The notes under the pieces are model-generated. The model saw only the letters and a program-made list of their open reading frames with translations, did not search any database and was not told where the DNA came from. Source: Aphis gossypii (Eukaryota; Arthropoda; Insecta; Hemiptera; Aphididae). From it: a stretch of 64,000 bases of DNA. The stretch covers positions 3,184,695 through 3,248,694 of the forward strand of contig NC_065533.1 in NCBI RefSeq assembly GCF_020184175.1, given 5' to 3'. Positions 50,779-64,000 of this stretch are shown here, piece after piece. The translations under genes and the position numbers were made by a program. The stretch's first letter is position 1; each line of letters begins with the position of its first letter.

Positions 50779-52374
50779 GACGAACAATACAAAGCAAAAA
50801 ATGATTAAGTATAATGCACTGGCTGACTTATCATTTAAAATATCTGTTTATTTTGAATTGAATTGGGTTATAGTATTCGAAATTAACGTTTACGAATGAG
50901 TATCTCCGAAATAATTGAAAATGAAATTCGAAGAATTCACAATTCCGACTCCTGAGAATTCTTTCCGACGCTATAAATATTATATAGTAGGTATATTATG
51001 ATAAATTCGTCTAATTTAATTATATTTTATCTCTATTTCGAAAAGTCACGAACGGCTTACTGAAAACTAAATAAATTCGCAGAACTTAGTTAGTTGGTTG
51101 TTAAAGGGGTTAGAGAAATGAAAATAGTCCTCATCCCTCCTAATAAAATATTTATTCTGAGTTACACCGACGTGTACAATAATAAACACCTCGTTATGAC
51201 GTATTGTCGACTTGACCTCAAAGCATTTTATTACATTTACGACGCAACGGATTACGATACGGAAATATTTGAATCGGTGCCCGTGGAATTTGCACAGCGG
51301 GGCGCCATTCGGACGGATTCGTATTCGCATAGAAGATGACTACCGCCGTGACGACCAACGATTGCGTCATAAGTCATAACAAATTGGCCGCCACAGTCGT
51401 CTTTAATATAGTTAATAATAATAATAAGTAATAACCAAACTTTAAGAATTTGTGAGTTGGGTGGAGAAATGTGTATATTGGTTTTGAAATAATATATAAA
51501 ACGGACCTTTTTATTTAATTTTCTAGTTTTGCTCATAGTCGGTTTAGTATTATCATACCTGTTGTGCGCATTATTATTACTGTTAATATTATTATGTCCG
51601 AATTATTATTCTGTGTATATAATATATACGAGTAAATGTATGTTTCTCGCTTCGTATTGTCTTCTTATTAAATATTTGTCGCGTAACGACGTCGTTAATC
51701 GGTCAGTATTTTATTTTCATCGTGAGATTATACAAGCAATATCGATTATATACGATATATACGACAATATCGCAATATACTTATCGAGGCTTCGAGCACA
51801 TTTTGATATTTTTATATTCTTTGATTTAAATGATTTTATTACATTGTGTTTTTATTTTTTTACTTACCATATTTTGTATTCCGTGTATAAGAGAAACTTA
51901 TATTCTAAACTGGACTCACGTATCCATTATAAGCGTAATAAACTACGTTTCACCTTCATTTGTATAGGGTCATTAAAATTGTAATAATTAAGCAGTAACT
52001 TTGTGTACAAATATCTTACTATAGTTACCGAGAAAGTTAATAGAGAAGTATAAAATTTGATATTCTTACCAAAGTATATTTATTTATTTCTTACTTTATC
52101 ATAATAATAATAAATTATGGTTCAGATAGGTTAACTCAACACGCACTTGTATGTACATACCGAAATACTGATATTTACTCGAAACACTTTTTCTGACATA
52201 ACCGTTTAGGGGATTATGTGGAGTGCACTGATCATCACTTGACATTCGCACTTAATTTGTTTACTCGTGTCAAAATATCGACCATCGTTTGCGCATTCAC
52301 ACAATAAAAGAGTGTAAAAAAATATTAAAAATCATAATAAAAGTTGTAAGTTAAAAGAACATTTAACACCAAAT
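50779..52374. other. Spacer with long AT-driven frames
   Basis: A + strand frame from the ATG at 51118 to 51339 (MKIVLIPPNKIFILSYTD...) overlaps an opposite frame. A 151-codon hydrophobic frame runs at 51529-51984 but opens with a non-ATG codon. Both lack recognisable domains. The second is unusually long for AT-rich DNA and deserves an expression check, but I do not call it a gene. Confidence 0.3.
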
Positions 52375-52378
52375 TTAA

Positions 52379-52599
52379 CTATAGACTGTCTCATGAAAGA
52401 AAGGTACCGTTTCGCGCATGTAGACTGTGGACCACGGACCATCTGTGTTACGGCGCACCACCAAATTGGGAAAGTTCAAGACAAGTTCGGTAGTAAAGTC
52501 ATTTTTCCAAAATCTGGTGGTGCGTCGTGCCGCAGGTGGTCCGTGGTCAACAGTCTACATGTGCGAAATGGTACCTTTCTTTCGTAAGACAGACTATAG
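52379..52599. mobile_element. TTAA-flanked foldback MITE, 221 bp
   Basis: The element is flanked by TTAA at 52375-52378 and 52600-52603. Its arms (52379-52463 and 52515-52599) are 85-bp inverted repeats with only about a dozen mismatches, separated by a 51-bp loop. Ends read CTATAGACTGTCT and, inverted, CTATAGTCTGTCT. The TTAA target is that of piggyBac-type elements, though the termini lack the classic CCC start, so the family is an inference. The 64-codon frame inside is an artefact of the GC-rich arms. Confidence 0.8.
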
Positions 52600-52603
52600 T
52601 TAA

Positions 52604-53657
52604 ACCATATTGTAATTACTAATTCACATGATATAATAAGTATACCAACCTGTACATAAACATATAAAACTAAAAATAAATTGATTTATTTAAATACAAT
52701 TTATACAGTAGTCATAATTTTACATATTGCGATAAAAATGTAAGGTTAGTTGTGATTAGGAATCTCACTCGTACACTGTCTTAAGTTCAAACGGAAATAC
52801 TTGCTCAGTATTTGAAAATCAAATATTATAAACGTCAACATTTGGGCGTTGGCCGTTTGTGCATAACTATTGTTATAAAAAATAAAATAAAAAATAATAT
52901 GTAAATATAATAATATGTAGATTTGTTAATTGGTCATTCACAAAAAAAATTATTAAATTACAAGTTATAATTAAAAATAACATTTATAATTATCTTATAG
53001 TTTAGTTAGATTCGTTAATTTTGTTAAACAACAACAAAAAAAAAAAAGAAATATGTAACATTATTTAAAATATAAATCTTTTGAAACCTGAGATATACTT
53101 GGCGTTATGTTATTGGCGTCCGTCCTAAACCTAATACTCACTGTTATATTATAGGTACTTATTGTTAAAACACACAATATAGTCAACTACCGAGTATACT
53201 TTTTACTTAAAAAATTAACAAATAAAGATGCGCCAACAATTATCTCCATGTGCAACTCACTCCTTAAAAAAGGCCGGCGAAAGGTGGTGGTGGTGGGGGG
53301 GGGGGTGTCTTGGAGCTGTTTTATAATTTTAATCCCTTTCCGAAGACATTAAAAAATGTATGATAACGCGAACACACCCTATTAACCTTTTTAATATGAT
53401 AATTATTGTGGGACAGTGGTGATGATGTAGGTCATATAAGGCGCAGGCGGTGCACGATATACTATAATTACAGCTTTTTCGGCCGTTGTGCGCAATTTTC
53501 GCTTTCATAGCCAGTCATAGTTGTATGGTAGTAACTAGTAGTGTACTTAACGTATTTTGATAATACTAACGGCAAGTCGAATTCGACTGCCGTCGCATAT
53601 AATATCATATTATTATTATCTATTCACTATTCAGATATACTATACCTATATCATATA
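52604..53657. other. AT-rich spacer with G-rich microsatellite
   Basis: A GGT/G-run lies at 53285-53306 (ggtggtggtggtgggggggg). No gene was recognised. Confidence 0.4.
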
Positions 53658-53872
53658 GGGCCGGATTTAGGGGAGGGAAACCGGGGTGACAGTCCCGGGA
53701 CCTCCACAATAGTAAATTCGGAAAAAAAATCTTTCAAATTACAAATGCACTGTCACCCCGCTGTCCCATCGAAAGGTTAAAATATTGTTTATTTTATTTA
53801 GAAAATAATTTGGGGCCAGGGGGCCCCCACTCCTTTTATGCCCCGAGGCCTCCACTCCTCTAAATCCGGCCC
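53658..53872. mobile_element. MITE with GGGCCGGATTTA inverted ends, 215 bp
   Basis: GGGCCGGATTTA at 53658-53669 is mirrored exactly by TAAATCCGGCCC at 53861-53872. The symmetry continues imperfectly inward (gggga against ctcct). An internal pair, ggggtgacagtccc and cactgtcacccc, adds further folding. No target duplication was evident. It is a non-coding DNA element; the superfamily is not assigned. Confidence 0.7.
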
Positions 53873-53929
53873 AGCGGCTTTATGGATATCTATAATAGGT
53901 AGGTATATTATTATACTCGCGACAGGTTT

Positions 53930-54420
53930 ATTCGGATCATGACGTAACCGCCCGCGGTTCGGTTACCACTACAGCCGGCGCAGCAGCGGTGAACGTGACA
54001 TTGTCGTCCGCTCCGCAACTGCATTATAATAATATATACATAACATTACAATATAATAACAACGCATAATATATATATATATTGATATACACACGCACAC
54101 ACACATATATATATATTTAAACACACTTGCATTTACATGCATTTTACATATTATTGTACACTTATATTAGGTATACATACACTTGGAGAGTGAGAGAAAG
54201 AGACAGTCGAGGACAACACCCTCTGTCGGGAGCGCCGAGCGTTTTGTCGTCATTACGCAACGCCGCCGTACACGCGCCGCACCATTGACATTGACCACGG
54301 CGACGGCCTCGACGCGCGTAATAAGCGACCGTAATGTGGAAGTGCGACTACGTAATAATGCAACGCACGCGTTGTAATATAGCTGTCGTAGTAAGTCGGG
54401 TCGCAATCGCAAGTATATTA
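53930..54420. promoter_or_regulatory. CpG-rich patches, possible promoter
   Basis: Two CpG-rich stretches (53940-54030 and 54220-54400) flank an AT/AC microsatellite at about 54068-54117. A CRE-like TGACGTAA occurs at 53940-53947. Opposite-strand frames here are a by-product of GC content. No gene start was defined. Confidence 0.2.
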
Positions 54421-57400
54421 TGCACTGTATAGTATTATAATTATAGTAATTATAATAAAATATAACATATTATTAAGTATATTAACATCACACGGGTTCG
54501 GTAAGTTGCAGCAATGAGCATACGAGAGCGAGCAAATAGCCTACTAATATAATATTATATTTTTACATAGTATTCCGCGTTTGACAGTGTAATATAGTAC
54601 CTATGTATGTATACGTCTTGTGCGGCGAACGTTGGGTGTATATTATTATTATGTCGGAGTCGTACTGCAGACACGAATAGTTTTAAACGTGAAGCACGCA
54701 GCCCAGAGTTACCCGACGATCAGGGACTCGTAGAGTCGTGTAATAATGTTAAACACGGTTATGAAATGAGTATTAATCCACAATGAGCAACCGTCCGTAC
54801 ACCGGATCAGACGAATAATTTGGAGTGTGCTACCGATACGTACGGTATATTGCACATGGTGATTTGCGAAGTAGTTATATGATGCGCCCGCACCACCAAT
54901 TTTCAATATTCTTAAAGATCGTATTTGAGTTTTTCTAAATACTCGAGAATTAGTGTATACTACTTAAGAACTGTTCCGTGTTGATAAAAACTTGTTTTTT
55001 ATATGAGAACCCACTTTTGATTGTAATTTAAATTGTGGAAATTGTTTTTTAAAAAAAATAAAGTAGTACAACTGAATTCGCAATATTTTGTCTTGCAGTA
55101 CAAAATACATGTATCACATAAAGTATTCACTAACATGGGTATTCGTTAGGTCCAAAGTACCGGTTTTTATTCCATATTAGTATACACAAGGCGAAAAATT
55201 CAACGCAATATCTGCACTACCTATTTGTGACTTGTCCTATTTTAAGTTAATAATATAATATATAATATTTAATGAAATAAATAATTTAAATTACAATCTT
55301 GAAATATTAAAAACTGATGTAGTTTCTATGTTTATATAGTTTGTTTTGAATGTAGGTAGATATACTTATACCGTCATTAAATAGATCACTATTCACTGTA
55401 ATGTGTTACATTTGAATTCAACGATAAATCATTTCGTAAATGAAAAACAATCCTAACAGGAGACGGTGTATTTCTATTTGTAAGGGCATTTTATAGTTAT
55501 TTATGTTATACCAAGTTGACTTATTTTTTTATTAAGCATTACGTAACATGGTCTAAACTACAATAAAAACGGTGTAAATAGTTCCATAGAATAAGTACTT
55601 TAAAATTGTTTAAAATATTTTTAAATATCAATGTGCATAGCAGCAAATAACTGTATAATATGTCTATATATTTGTTTAATTTTGTCAGTTAGTGCTTCAA
55701 ATATCTATAAATGTCTCTGTTTGATTAAGATTGAGTTATCTAAATATTTCCTTGTTTCGTAAAAATCTTTTTGTTTTCCTCGAAATTATTATATAAATAA
55801 TTACAGAAACTACAGAAATATAATCAAGTAATATTATCGTATTAAAAACAATTTTAATAGAAATTTTCAATGTTAAAATACCCAGAGGGGATTCCAATTC
55901 GAAATTACACAATCTGGGGACCTAGGGTTACGTAATATTTGCGAAGTTGGGACAGACTTGTAATTTGTATTAATATATGGATAATCGTATTCCATTAATC
56001 ATCAGAACATTCCAAGACATAATTTTTCCTCATATTTCTACTTAAAAATGTATCATCGTGTACCTATATGTGTTACACCTTTCAAAATAATAATTAATTA
56101 TAAGAAATACATCAATTCATTTTAACATTTGAAGCATTAAGGAATTTAATGGAAAGTATAATTTTGGAATCCGAATTCTTAGAATTGGCAGATGAACATT
56201 TTCCCTCTGCAATCGGTTAAGCGTCTTAAGTTATTGTATTACAAATTCCATTATTTGAATCCAAATAATATTTCTGTGAACATTGAATAATAAAACTTTC
56301 AATTTTAAATATTACATTCTAAATAATACATTACAATAAAATTTTAAAAATATAAACTTATCGTAAAAAAGACGTTCTAATTTAAATGTATGATAATTTT
56401 CAATAATTTAAAATAAAATTCAATAAAAAAATTAATAAAATAAGTACCTAGTTATTAACCATATTAAGTATTTTTTAATTTTACATTCGAAACATTTTTG
56501 GGAAAACACAGTATCTATATATATAGGTATATATACCTACTAATATTCTAAATACATACAGTATTACTATAAACTTACTCATAAATTATTAAATTTTTTT
56601 TGTGAAGGAGGTCCTCATGATCCTCTCTCCTTAATATTTTCTAAAAATTATACATCCTTATTACTATAAGTTTAGTTGATGTAAGGTTGGGATTTGACAG
56701 AAATTTACAGATATTTACACTAAATACTAATGCATTAAGTTTAGGTATTAAATAAAACACCAGAAAGACCACGATAGTTTGACATGATTATAATTTATAA
56801 GTAATTAAAATTCCAAAATAAAAACCCAAGTATTGGAATTTGAAAACATCATTTACAATAACGCCCAATTAGCGCACATGAAATGAAGATACAATCGCAT
56901 TTTGTTATTGTAACTACAATAATAATATATAACTAATACAAATGTTATCGTCATATCGTCATTGTAGTATCTGACGACGATATTCGTCCAAGGACGATCA
57001 AAATATGTGCGTCATTATCATTATAATCGTCTGTAGTATCCACCGTTGAGAATCATACTTCATAGATATATACAACAACATTTTTGTATACTTATATCTA
57101 ATAAGTATTTATGTTGAGAATATATCATAATAATAATTTAAAGTCGTACGTCTGTATACGAATTATTGGAAAAACGATTTTGGCAATTCTTCTACAAATA
57201 GAAATCACAGGATTCTTTATATTTTCTAATAGGGATAAAGAAAAACAATAATTATAAATATTCTGTGTTCCCCGTTAAGCCGGTTAGATTAGGTTTAGGT
57301 ACGGTTTTACGGATACCCACAATAATGTACAAGTTTAAAGAGTTTGCAATTCAACAACTACGGGGATTTAGTAAATATATTTTGATTAATTATAAAATTA

Positions 57401-59835
57401 GCTGGTTGTATTTTTAACTCCATAAAGATATTGATGTTAAGGAATAAAAATATTTTATGAATTTATTTGAGGTTAGATGTATGCTGTATTTAATATGAAG
57501 TTTATAGCTTAAGCTGTCTTTTAAGTTATTTGAGTTTTTTTAATTTTTAATCGAATAATATGTATAAACAATTGTCGTTATTATGTAATAAAGCTTTATA
57601 ATTCCCCTTTTAAGTTTTTCATACCGCAATATATAAACTATATAAATATTGAAAATACATACCTAATCACAATTTTTTTTTATAAGCATAAAAAACCAAT
57701 ACTTACAAATTAATTTGGATTTAACAGTGTATAATATATCTTATTTTAATACCCAAGATTTAACTATTCAACATAAAATCAATCATACGTTTTTTATACT
57801 TGAAATTAAAATTCATAATGTAAATGCACATACAATTTTATGGTGATTATTTCAAAAGCATAATAACGATTTATCCATTAAATATTTTTATTATCTTTTT
57901 ATTATTCAAATCATATGAATCGTAAAAAACTAAAATATTTAACTTTTACACAAGTTAGCATTTTCTACAAATATTGAAATTTTGAAAATACTCAGATAAA
58001 TTTATTGTTATTTAACCATTAAACCACGAACCTATAGTTACATCGTTTTACGGTGCATAGATTTATAAAATAAGTACCCAAGTTAATGAAAAATAGTAAT
58101 ATTATATGGAATAATATTATTATACCTATAGGTACTTAATTACTATATATTATAATGATAATAAATGATAATATTTATTTGTTTTTATCAAAAAAATATT
58201 CAACTTTCTGTATTAATGCGTTACTATATTCTATAAAATAATTACTAATATACCTAAGTATAAATATCTATATTATAATAAAATATTTTTAGAAAAAAAT
58301 TGCTTACAAGCCGTCTTTATTTAAAATAGTTTTTCGTATGTAATTAATATTATATAGACACCTATTAGTACATAATAGAGTGACTTCTCCGATTTTATTT
58401 TTATGATCTTGACTTTTTCATAACATAAAGTTCTGTAATTTTTATTCTGACTTTTTAATCAATAAGCAAGTGATGTATCTATTTACATCTGCAGTTATTA
58501 AAGTAAATACGTAGGTATATATATTCTGTACTCCTTAAACATGTGTTTAGAGTTTTGACACTATGTGTAAAGTTTTTATGCCACTTTTGTAACCATTCTC
58601 CCTTAAAAAAAAAACATATCACCTAAGTTTAATCATCTACAAAATATGTCGAATCGATGCTATCTTTGTCTTCAAATAATCGCTTAATTTATGAAATAAA
58701 AACAGGAGCTTTTTTATACATTTTTTTTTTTGCTCATCTACCTATATAAGGGCTATGTTTTTTGAGGCTTCATCATTATTAAGTTGATATCACAGCTTCG
58801 TCGATTGTCGTATTTTGTTATACCGTTTTCAAAAGTTTAGTTTTGGCCAACTCTGGCCCAATTGATCATGGTTTATAAATGATACCTCAAAAATTATAAT
58901 ATGATAAGAGTTACACGACACGATATAAATGACGTAGCTGTATAACATCGTTTAACACTGCGTCATTATACTTATATTATAATGCTATTGTTTTAATAAT
59001 ATTACAAAAAAAAAACTATTAGATTTTATCATTCCAGATTAAGACCATGATTTGTTTAGTTAAAATTTGATCCATCCTCAAGTTAAAAATTGAGTTTATG
59101 ACCGTAAGGTACACGTTTTATTCGCCTTAGAAACATAAACGTACAACATCAAAAATAATTGTTGCACTCATATCCACCATCGTTAAAATATAGACTATTC
59201 TGACCAGATCAATTACATTTTTACAAGTAGTAAGGAAACTTAATATTATGTGCCACCAAAGAGGCACCCACCTGGTTGGTAGGTATATACTTGTACGATA
59301 TATACTATATATATATATATACTTGTACTTGTCGTATATTGGTCAAATACTCATTTTGTGTATGGTTTTCAGCTATTATAGTAACTTAGTCAAGACTGAA
59401 TGAATGAATAAAAATTAAGATAAAATATTATAAAATTACAAATCTCATAATTTTTTATTTTATTGACATTGAACTTGATCAGTTATATTTTAATTCACCA
59501 CGGCGTTCTTATGAAAATGTTTTTTTTTTTAAAAAAATACACCAAAAATCTGCCTATGGCCTATATACTAACTATGGCTCAAAGCAGGTAACGTATTTTT
59601 ACAAATTTAATATTCTTATGTCTGATAAAAAGCAACAAAACCAAAATTAAAAGTGAGAAAAATAAGTGTGTATGTAAGCCATCGACAATATCAATTTAGA
59701 TATAAAAATAAATTAGTTACCATATAGACCTCGGCCTTATCTAGTTATGCGCCATCTCAACAACCACGTGTTGGTTTAGTAGGTAGGAACATTATTAGTA
59801 TTATTATGTAACCATAACGACTGACACGTGCGTAC
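54421..59835. other. Long AT-rich spacer
   Basis: No supported gene. A 44-codon frame near 56110-56220 (LESEFLELADEHFPSAIG) looks mildly coding-like but is isolated. An AT microsatellite lies near 59303-59322. Confidence 0.4.
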
Positions 59836-60260
59836 GTGTTCGCTGTCCATTTTTCAAGTTCACCCTGTAATAATAATAATAATATACCGTTTACAGATTT
59901 TTGGAGAAAGCGCGTTTGCCCGAACGACCGCGCGTGCTGTCCGGCTCACGACCACAGCGGACCGCAGTTACGATGCCAACACGTAACGTGTATTACAATA
60001 ATATGTAATGTATATTATTATATATTACTTTCCTTCTACACATAACAATATCATTATTGTCCGTTTATGCTACGACAGTATTACGAAGTCGAGGGTCGAC
60101 TGCTTTTAGACGCGAGGTCAAAATTTGAAATGTCCGACACCCGGATGTTCCGTAAACGTCGCACAGGATAACTGTAAACCCATAACATACACACTCGTAT
60201 TTAATGTGTAGGCATACGTTGCTGTATAATATCATAATATACTGCGGGAACAATACACGT
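59836..60260. other. GC-richer patch
   Basis: CpG-containing stretches at 59905-59990 and 60070-60160 stand out from the AT background. Short frames on both strands lack domains. This could be a promoter region, with no direct evidence. Confidence 0.2.
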
Positions 60261-63200
60261 TATGTGTTACAACGCGGCAGTAACAGTAATAACAATAATA
60301 ATATTATACGAATAATAATTACCATCACACTACAGTCGTATATATTATATTGATAAGTACCCTGCAATAGAATATCGTATAAGTATATTGTGTGTGTAGT
60401 GTGTACCTATACATTACTGTTGCAGTAATATTATTATCATTATTATCTACACGTAGGTATCCACTTAGTACACGCCTATAATGCTATTATTGTTGTGATT
60501 ATTTTAACCCGGTATTGGCTGGTTTTTTAACACGATTTTTCATCAATTTGCGACAACGATTTCATCATAATGCAGCAATGTCGTGTAGATATGTAATCAC
60601 AGTGTCGCACTGTCGCTCATATACTATAATTATTAATTATTACATATTATTATCATTAGGATTCAGGATTTACAGCATCTAAAATCAGGACTTCAAAAAA
60701 CATTAAAAAAAAATTAATTAAGAAAGATAACCTTCACTCATACTTAAAAATTATCATAAAATAAATAAATCAAATAATGTTAAGTCACAAATTTGATGCA
60801 CATTCGTCGCTTACACGATGAGGGAAAATAGTTGTAAACAATATAAAACAGAAATAAAGTTTAACAATATTAAAATATAACAACATGAAATGTTCTACAA
60901 TAATAAATTATTGGTCGTAATTTATTTTTGTTCTAACTCATCACAATAAAATATAGCCTGCATCATAGTGTGCGTATATTAACTATAATACGTTCCATTT
61001 CGACGTTCGTGACATAGACTTGCAGAAAGAGACATCTCAAACGTCTGTTTTGGTTAAATTTCACGCCCGAGTTGAAATGATTTGCCCCTTCGGTGATTCC
61101 TATATGTACACAAGTTATATTATGATAACCTGTAATTTCGAAAGAGATTTACCGAGTTGGGTTCATTGTCCCGAACAGATGATCTAAGAACGGGATCCGG
61201 CGTGTGGTAATATATGATATTACTATGTAGGTAGGTATATACTGATTGTTTCGCATGAATCTACATTGGGCGGGTCTATACTCTATACGAATATATATTA
61301 TAATAATCGTATAAATTATTATTTCATAGGGCTTAGTATTATTTTTTTTTATTTTGCTTATTTTGCTATTAGCTATCTTTCTTTTATTTCTTATTATTTC
61401 AATTTTTTATACAGTATTAAATACAACATTTTAGTTAATATAATTAATACGTTTACATGTTTTTTAAATACGAAATAACACTTATACTACAGAAATTAAA
61501 TGACACTTTTATTTTATGTCCAGTTGTCTAACCGTTTAAGCGAGTAACTGATTAACTAGTAAGTAGAATAACTTCTAAAATCTCGACAGCATACGCGTAA
61601 AACTATATACAGTCATACAGAAACAGCTCAAAAATATACAGAGCATTGGTGAAAAAGTACACGTCAACCGTAAAATGTTTTTCGGCGATAGCAGAAACCG
61701 AAAAAAGAAGGCGATCGATATGTATATTAATATATTATGTGGATATAATAATGAACACTGTTTAGTTTTATACTTTTATAGGAAACAGTGATGAACGGTG
61801 CAAACGTCGTTTTGTGGAAAATCCGAGGGACACTATTATATTATGATGTATGTACTATAATATACAATGTGAACTAAGTAATTCGGGTGTGTATAAAAAT
61901 AATTGCAAAGAATATATTTTGTCATCGTGAAATAATTATTGCTCCCGACTTATATAGGCTTTTCGACTTTTCGTGCAATGAATATCAATTAACAACAAAA
62001 TAATAACGATCAAATTTAACATTTAATATTTATTTTGTAAGCATTTATAATGATAACGTCATATCAAACGCACTAATGATGATCTCTTCAATAAACGCAC
62101 TACCTCTAGCTATAATGCTGTGACATCATCAAATATAGATCGATGCGCCTAGACAAAATATGATGATTTATCATATTATTATAGTAATATTAACCACAAT
62201 ATTATATATAGGCCATAGGTATACATTAAATTATTCACGATCCCGAAACCGTATATAAACCTACTGCAGCAGACGTTATAATGTAACATCATATAATTTA
62301 ATGTGTGTCAGGTTATGAAAAAAGACTACGTGCGTGTATTAGGATACTATTATATTATTATTATTGTCGTTATATTATATTATGTAGGTCACGAGCACAG
62401 TTGGTCAAAAAAATAATAATGAACGTTGTATATTGTTATGTACATCCAGTGTCCGGTGACCGTAGTTTCTGCTGGTAAAAATACAGGTATATACAGGGCG
62501 TTTCCTAGTTTTCAGTACTAACTTCGAGGATGATTAGATTTTTTATGAATAATGGATATTTAACTGCATTTACGTTAGTGATCTCATATTGTAGTTTTGG
62601 ATATATAATTGAAACAACTAAGCACCAAACCTTTTTTTTATTTGCTTTTAAGTCACCATAGGAAAATAACGCTCTACAGTTACAGGGATTTAGAATAAAA
62701 ATTGAATAGAGTGGTCAAGTATAATATCTAAAAACCTGCTAATTATTATGTTTTTTTAGTGAAACCATTGAAGAAGTAGTGGAAAGCACTAAAAATACCT
62801 CCTTAAAAGTCTCTAATTTAGAGTTAAAAAAAAATATAGAAAGAAGAAGTATTTGCATTGAAACCAATGTATTAACCAAGTTATAAACGAGTTTAAAAAT
62901 TACAGATATTTAAAAGAACATTTATAAAATAATCGAATTAATAAAAAAACAATTAATATACCATTAGTCATTAGCCATTATCTTTATGGAATACGCATAC
63001 TTAACAATCGAATTCTATTATTCTTCAGATTTTTTTTTTTTTTTTTATCCAATGACCAATACTTATGAGCGATTTCAAAGAACTGAATACAAAACTGATT
63101 ACTAAAATAAATTTAACAAATGCATGTATGAAATAGCAATAGACGATCGCGTTTTAATAATTGATAAACTTGTTGACAGATAAATAACTATAATACCCAC

Positions 63201-63578
63201 AGAAATATGAAAAGAAACTATTTTATAATTTTTTGGTTTTTTGCCCAACAAATAATGTTAATTGATACTTTATGAATTCAATTTTCAATGTCTAAAAATT
63301 AAAACTATAGGAAAACCGTTAGCAGTAAAATAACTAAATAATTTAATCTGAATATTGTATGCATAACTAATATTTATAAGAAGACACATGCATCGTGTAT
63401 CACAAAATGTCTACCACTATTGACAAATAATGGAAAACTATTGACAAAAATAAAACGCATTAATGTAAGCCATGGCCTTTATATGTGCGAAATCTACTAC
63501 CCATTACAGCTTGACAAGTATGCATTTTTTAGGTTACAGTAGTTACACAACAAATACGAAATGCGAATATTTGAACGA
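60261..63578. other. AT-rich spacer
   Basis: No gene supported. The sequence tacagggcgtttcctagttt at 62494-62513 resembles transposon termini of the CAGGG-GTTTC type, but no partner end was found. Confidence 0.35.
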
Positions 63579-63881
63579 CTAACGGAGCGAAAGACTGATT
63601 TTGACAATCGGATAAAGTGTAAAATAAATCGTGAATAAAGGTCCATTTAATAAAAGGTGTGCACATTTATTTTCTATGAGCGCAAAATAAATTTGAACAA
63701 AGTATTCGTATTCAATAGCCTTTAACTGTTTAAGGGACGGTTTTGTGAATATCTCAAGCGTAAAATGATCAAAAAATGATTTTGGTTCCGGATCGATGAC
63801 CGAAAAACAGTCACAACAGTCAACAGTTGTTTTGAAGGAATTGGTACGGAGTTCAAAAGAAACATCTACAACAACTGGCAC
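63579..63881 (-). CDS. Possible exon or small gene, 100 codons, unknown
   Basis: An open minus-strand frame with balanced composition, including a Cys-rich VDCCDCFSVIDPEPKSFF segment and an IFTKPSLKQLKAIEYEYF segment. It opens at GTG rather than ATG, so if real it is probably an exon entered by splicing. AG dinucleotides just inside its 5-prime edge could serve as acceptors. It ends in TAG at 63579. No signal peptide, domain or family was recognised. Codon use appears less AT-driven than in neighbouring chance frames, but this was judged by eye. Confidence 0.28.
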   Translation of the reverse strand: MPVVVDVSFELRTNSFKTTVDCCDCFSVIDPEPKSFFDHFTLEIFTKPSLKQLKAIEYEYFVQIYFALIENKCAHLLLNGPLFTIYFTLYPIVKISLSLR

Positions 63882-64000
63882 CCGTTCAATTTAATTGATC
63901 ATGTAAAAAAAACTAATAACATGATGTAACGGTGTCTTATAAATAATCACAAAGTGCAAAACGTCGTTTAGGTATTAATGTTTTAGCGTAAAATGATTCA

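Noticed and set aside
51529..51984. 151-codon hydrophobic frame
   Set aside because: Opens at a non-ATG codon, dominated by AT-driven residues (I, Y, L, F), no recognisable domain; kept only as a note in the spacer entry.
52393..52587. 64-codon + strand frame
   Set aside because: Produced by the GC-rich inverted arms of the TTAA-flanked foldback element.
1..64000. CRISPR array, bacterial operon or viral genome
   Set aside because: No regularly spaced short repeats, no closely packed genes and no viral gene cluster; the window is eukaryotic spacer and transposon sequence.

Overview
The window reads as nuclear DNA of an insect and most likely an aphid. This is an inference from strong AT richness, very sparse coding sequence, short GT-AG introns, many small inverted-repeat elements, an insect-type Harbinger transposase gene and a long C2H2 zinc-finger array. 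Nothing looks bacterial: there are no operons, ribosome binding sites or CRISPR arrays. Most open reading frames of 60-100 codons look like chance frames in AT-rich DNA and are not annotated as genes.

Layout. 1-4 kb is AT-rich spacer with one foldback. 4.08-5.72 kb is a young tandem duplication with a 758/759 bp unit. 5.7-12.6 kb is spacer. 12.65-13.25 kb is an inverted-repeat element. 14.1-15.8 kb is an old repeat made of about 550 bp internal units. 16.2-18.3 kb holds the best-supported gene on the + strand: a PIF/Harbinger (HARBI1-like) transposase that reads through six exons to 376 codons with the catalytic D, D and E. 18.3-22.9 kb is spacer. 23.4-25.5 kb, on the - strand, holds an intronless C2H2 zinc-finger gene. 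It contains an exact in-register duplication of eight fingers and ends at a nonsense codon, followed by one intact and one decayed finger. 26.3-26.95 kb, also on the - strand, holds broken coding-like pieces of an unknown protein.

From 27 kb to the end there is little but spacer, repeats and GC-rich islands. The islands lie at about 36.9-37.7, 49.1-49.4, 53.9-54.4 and 59.8-60.2 kb and may be promoters or first exons. A decayed Jockey-like LINE reverse-transcriptase tail sits at 45.2-45.5 kb. Between 48.8 and 53.9 kb five small elements lie close together. Two are hAT-like, with perfect 8-bp target duplications. One is a GC-rich retroposon with an A-tail and a 14-bp target duplication. One is a TTAA-flanked foldback, and one has GGGCCGGATTTA ends.

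No concerted pathway is visible. The window shows host regulatory and transposon-derived DNA-binding genes in a transposon-rich, gene-poor stretch. I found no clearly new biological system. The items most worth checking are the intact Harbinger-derived gene that lacks a recognisable right end, and the duplicating and truncating zinc-finger array.
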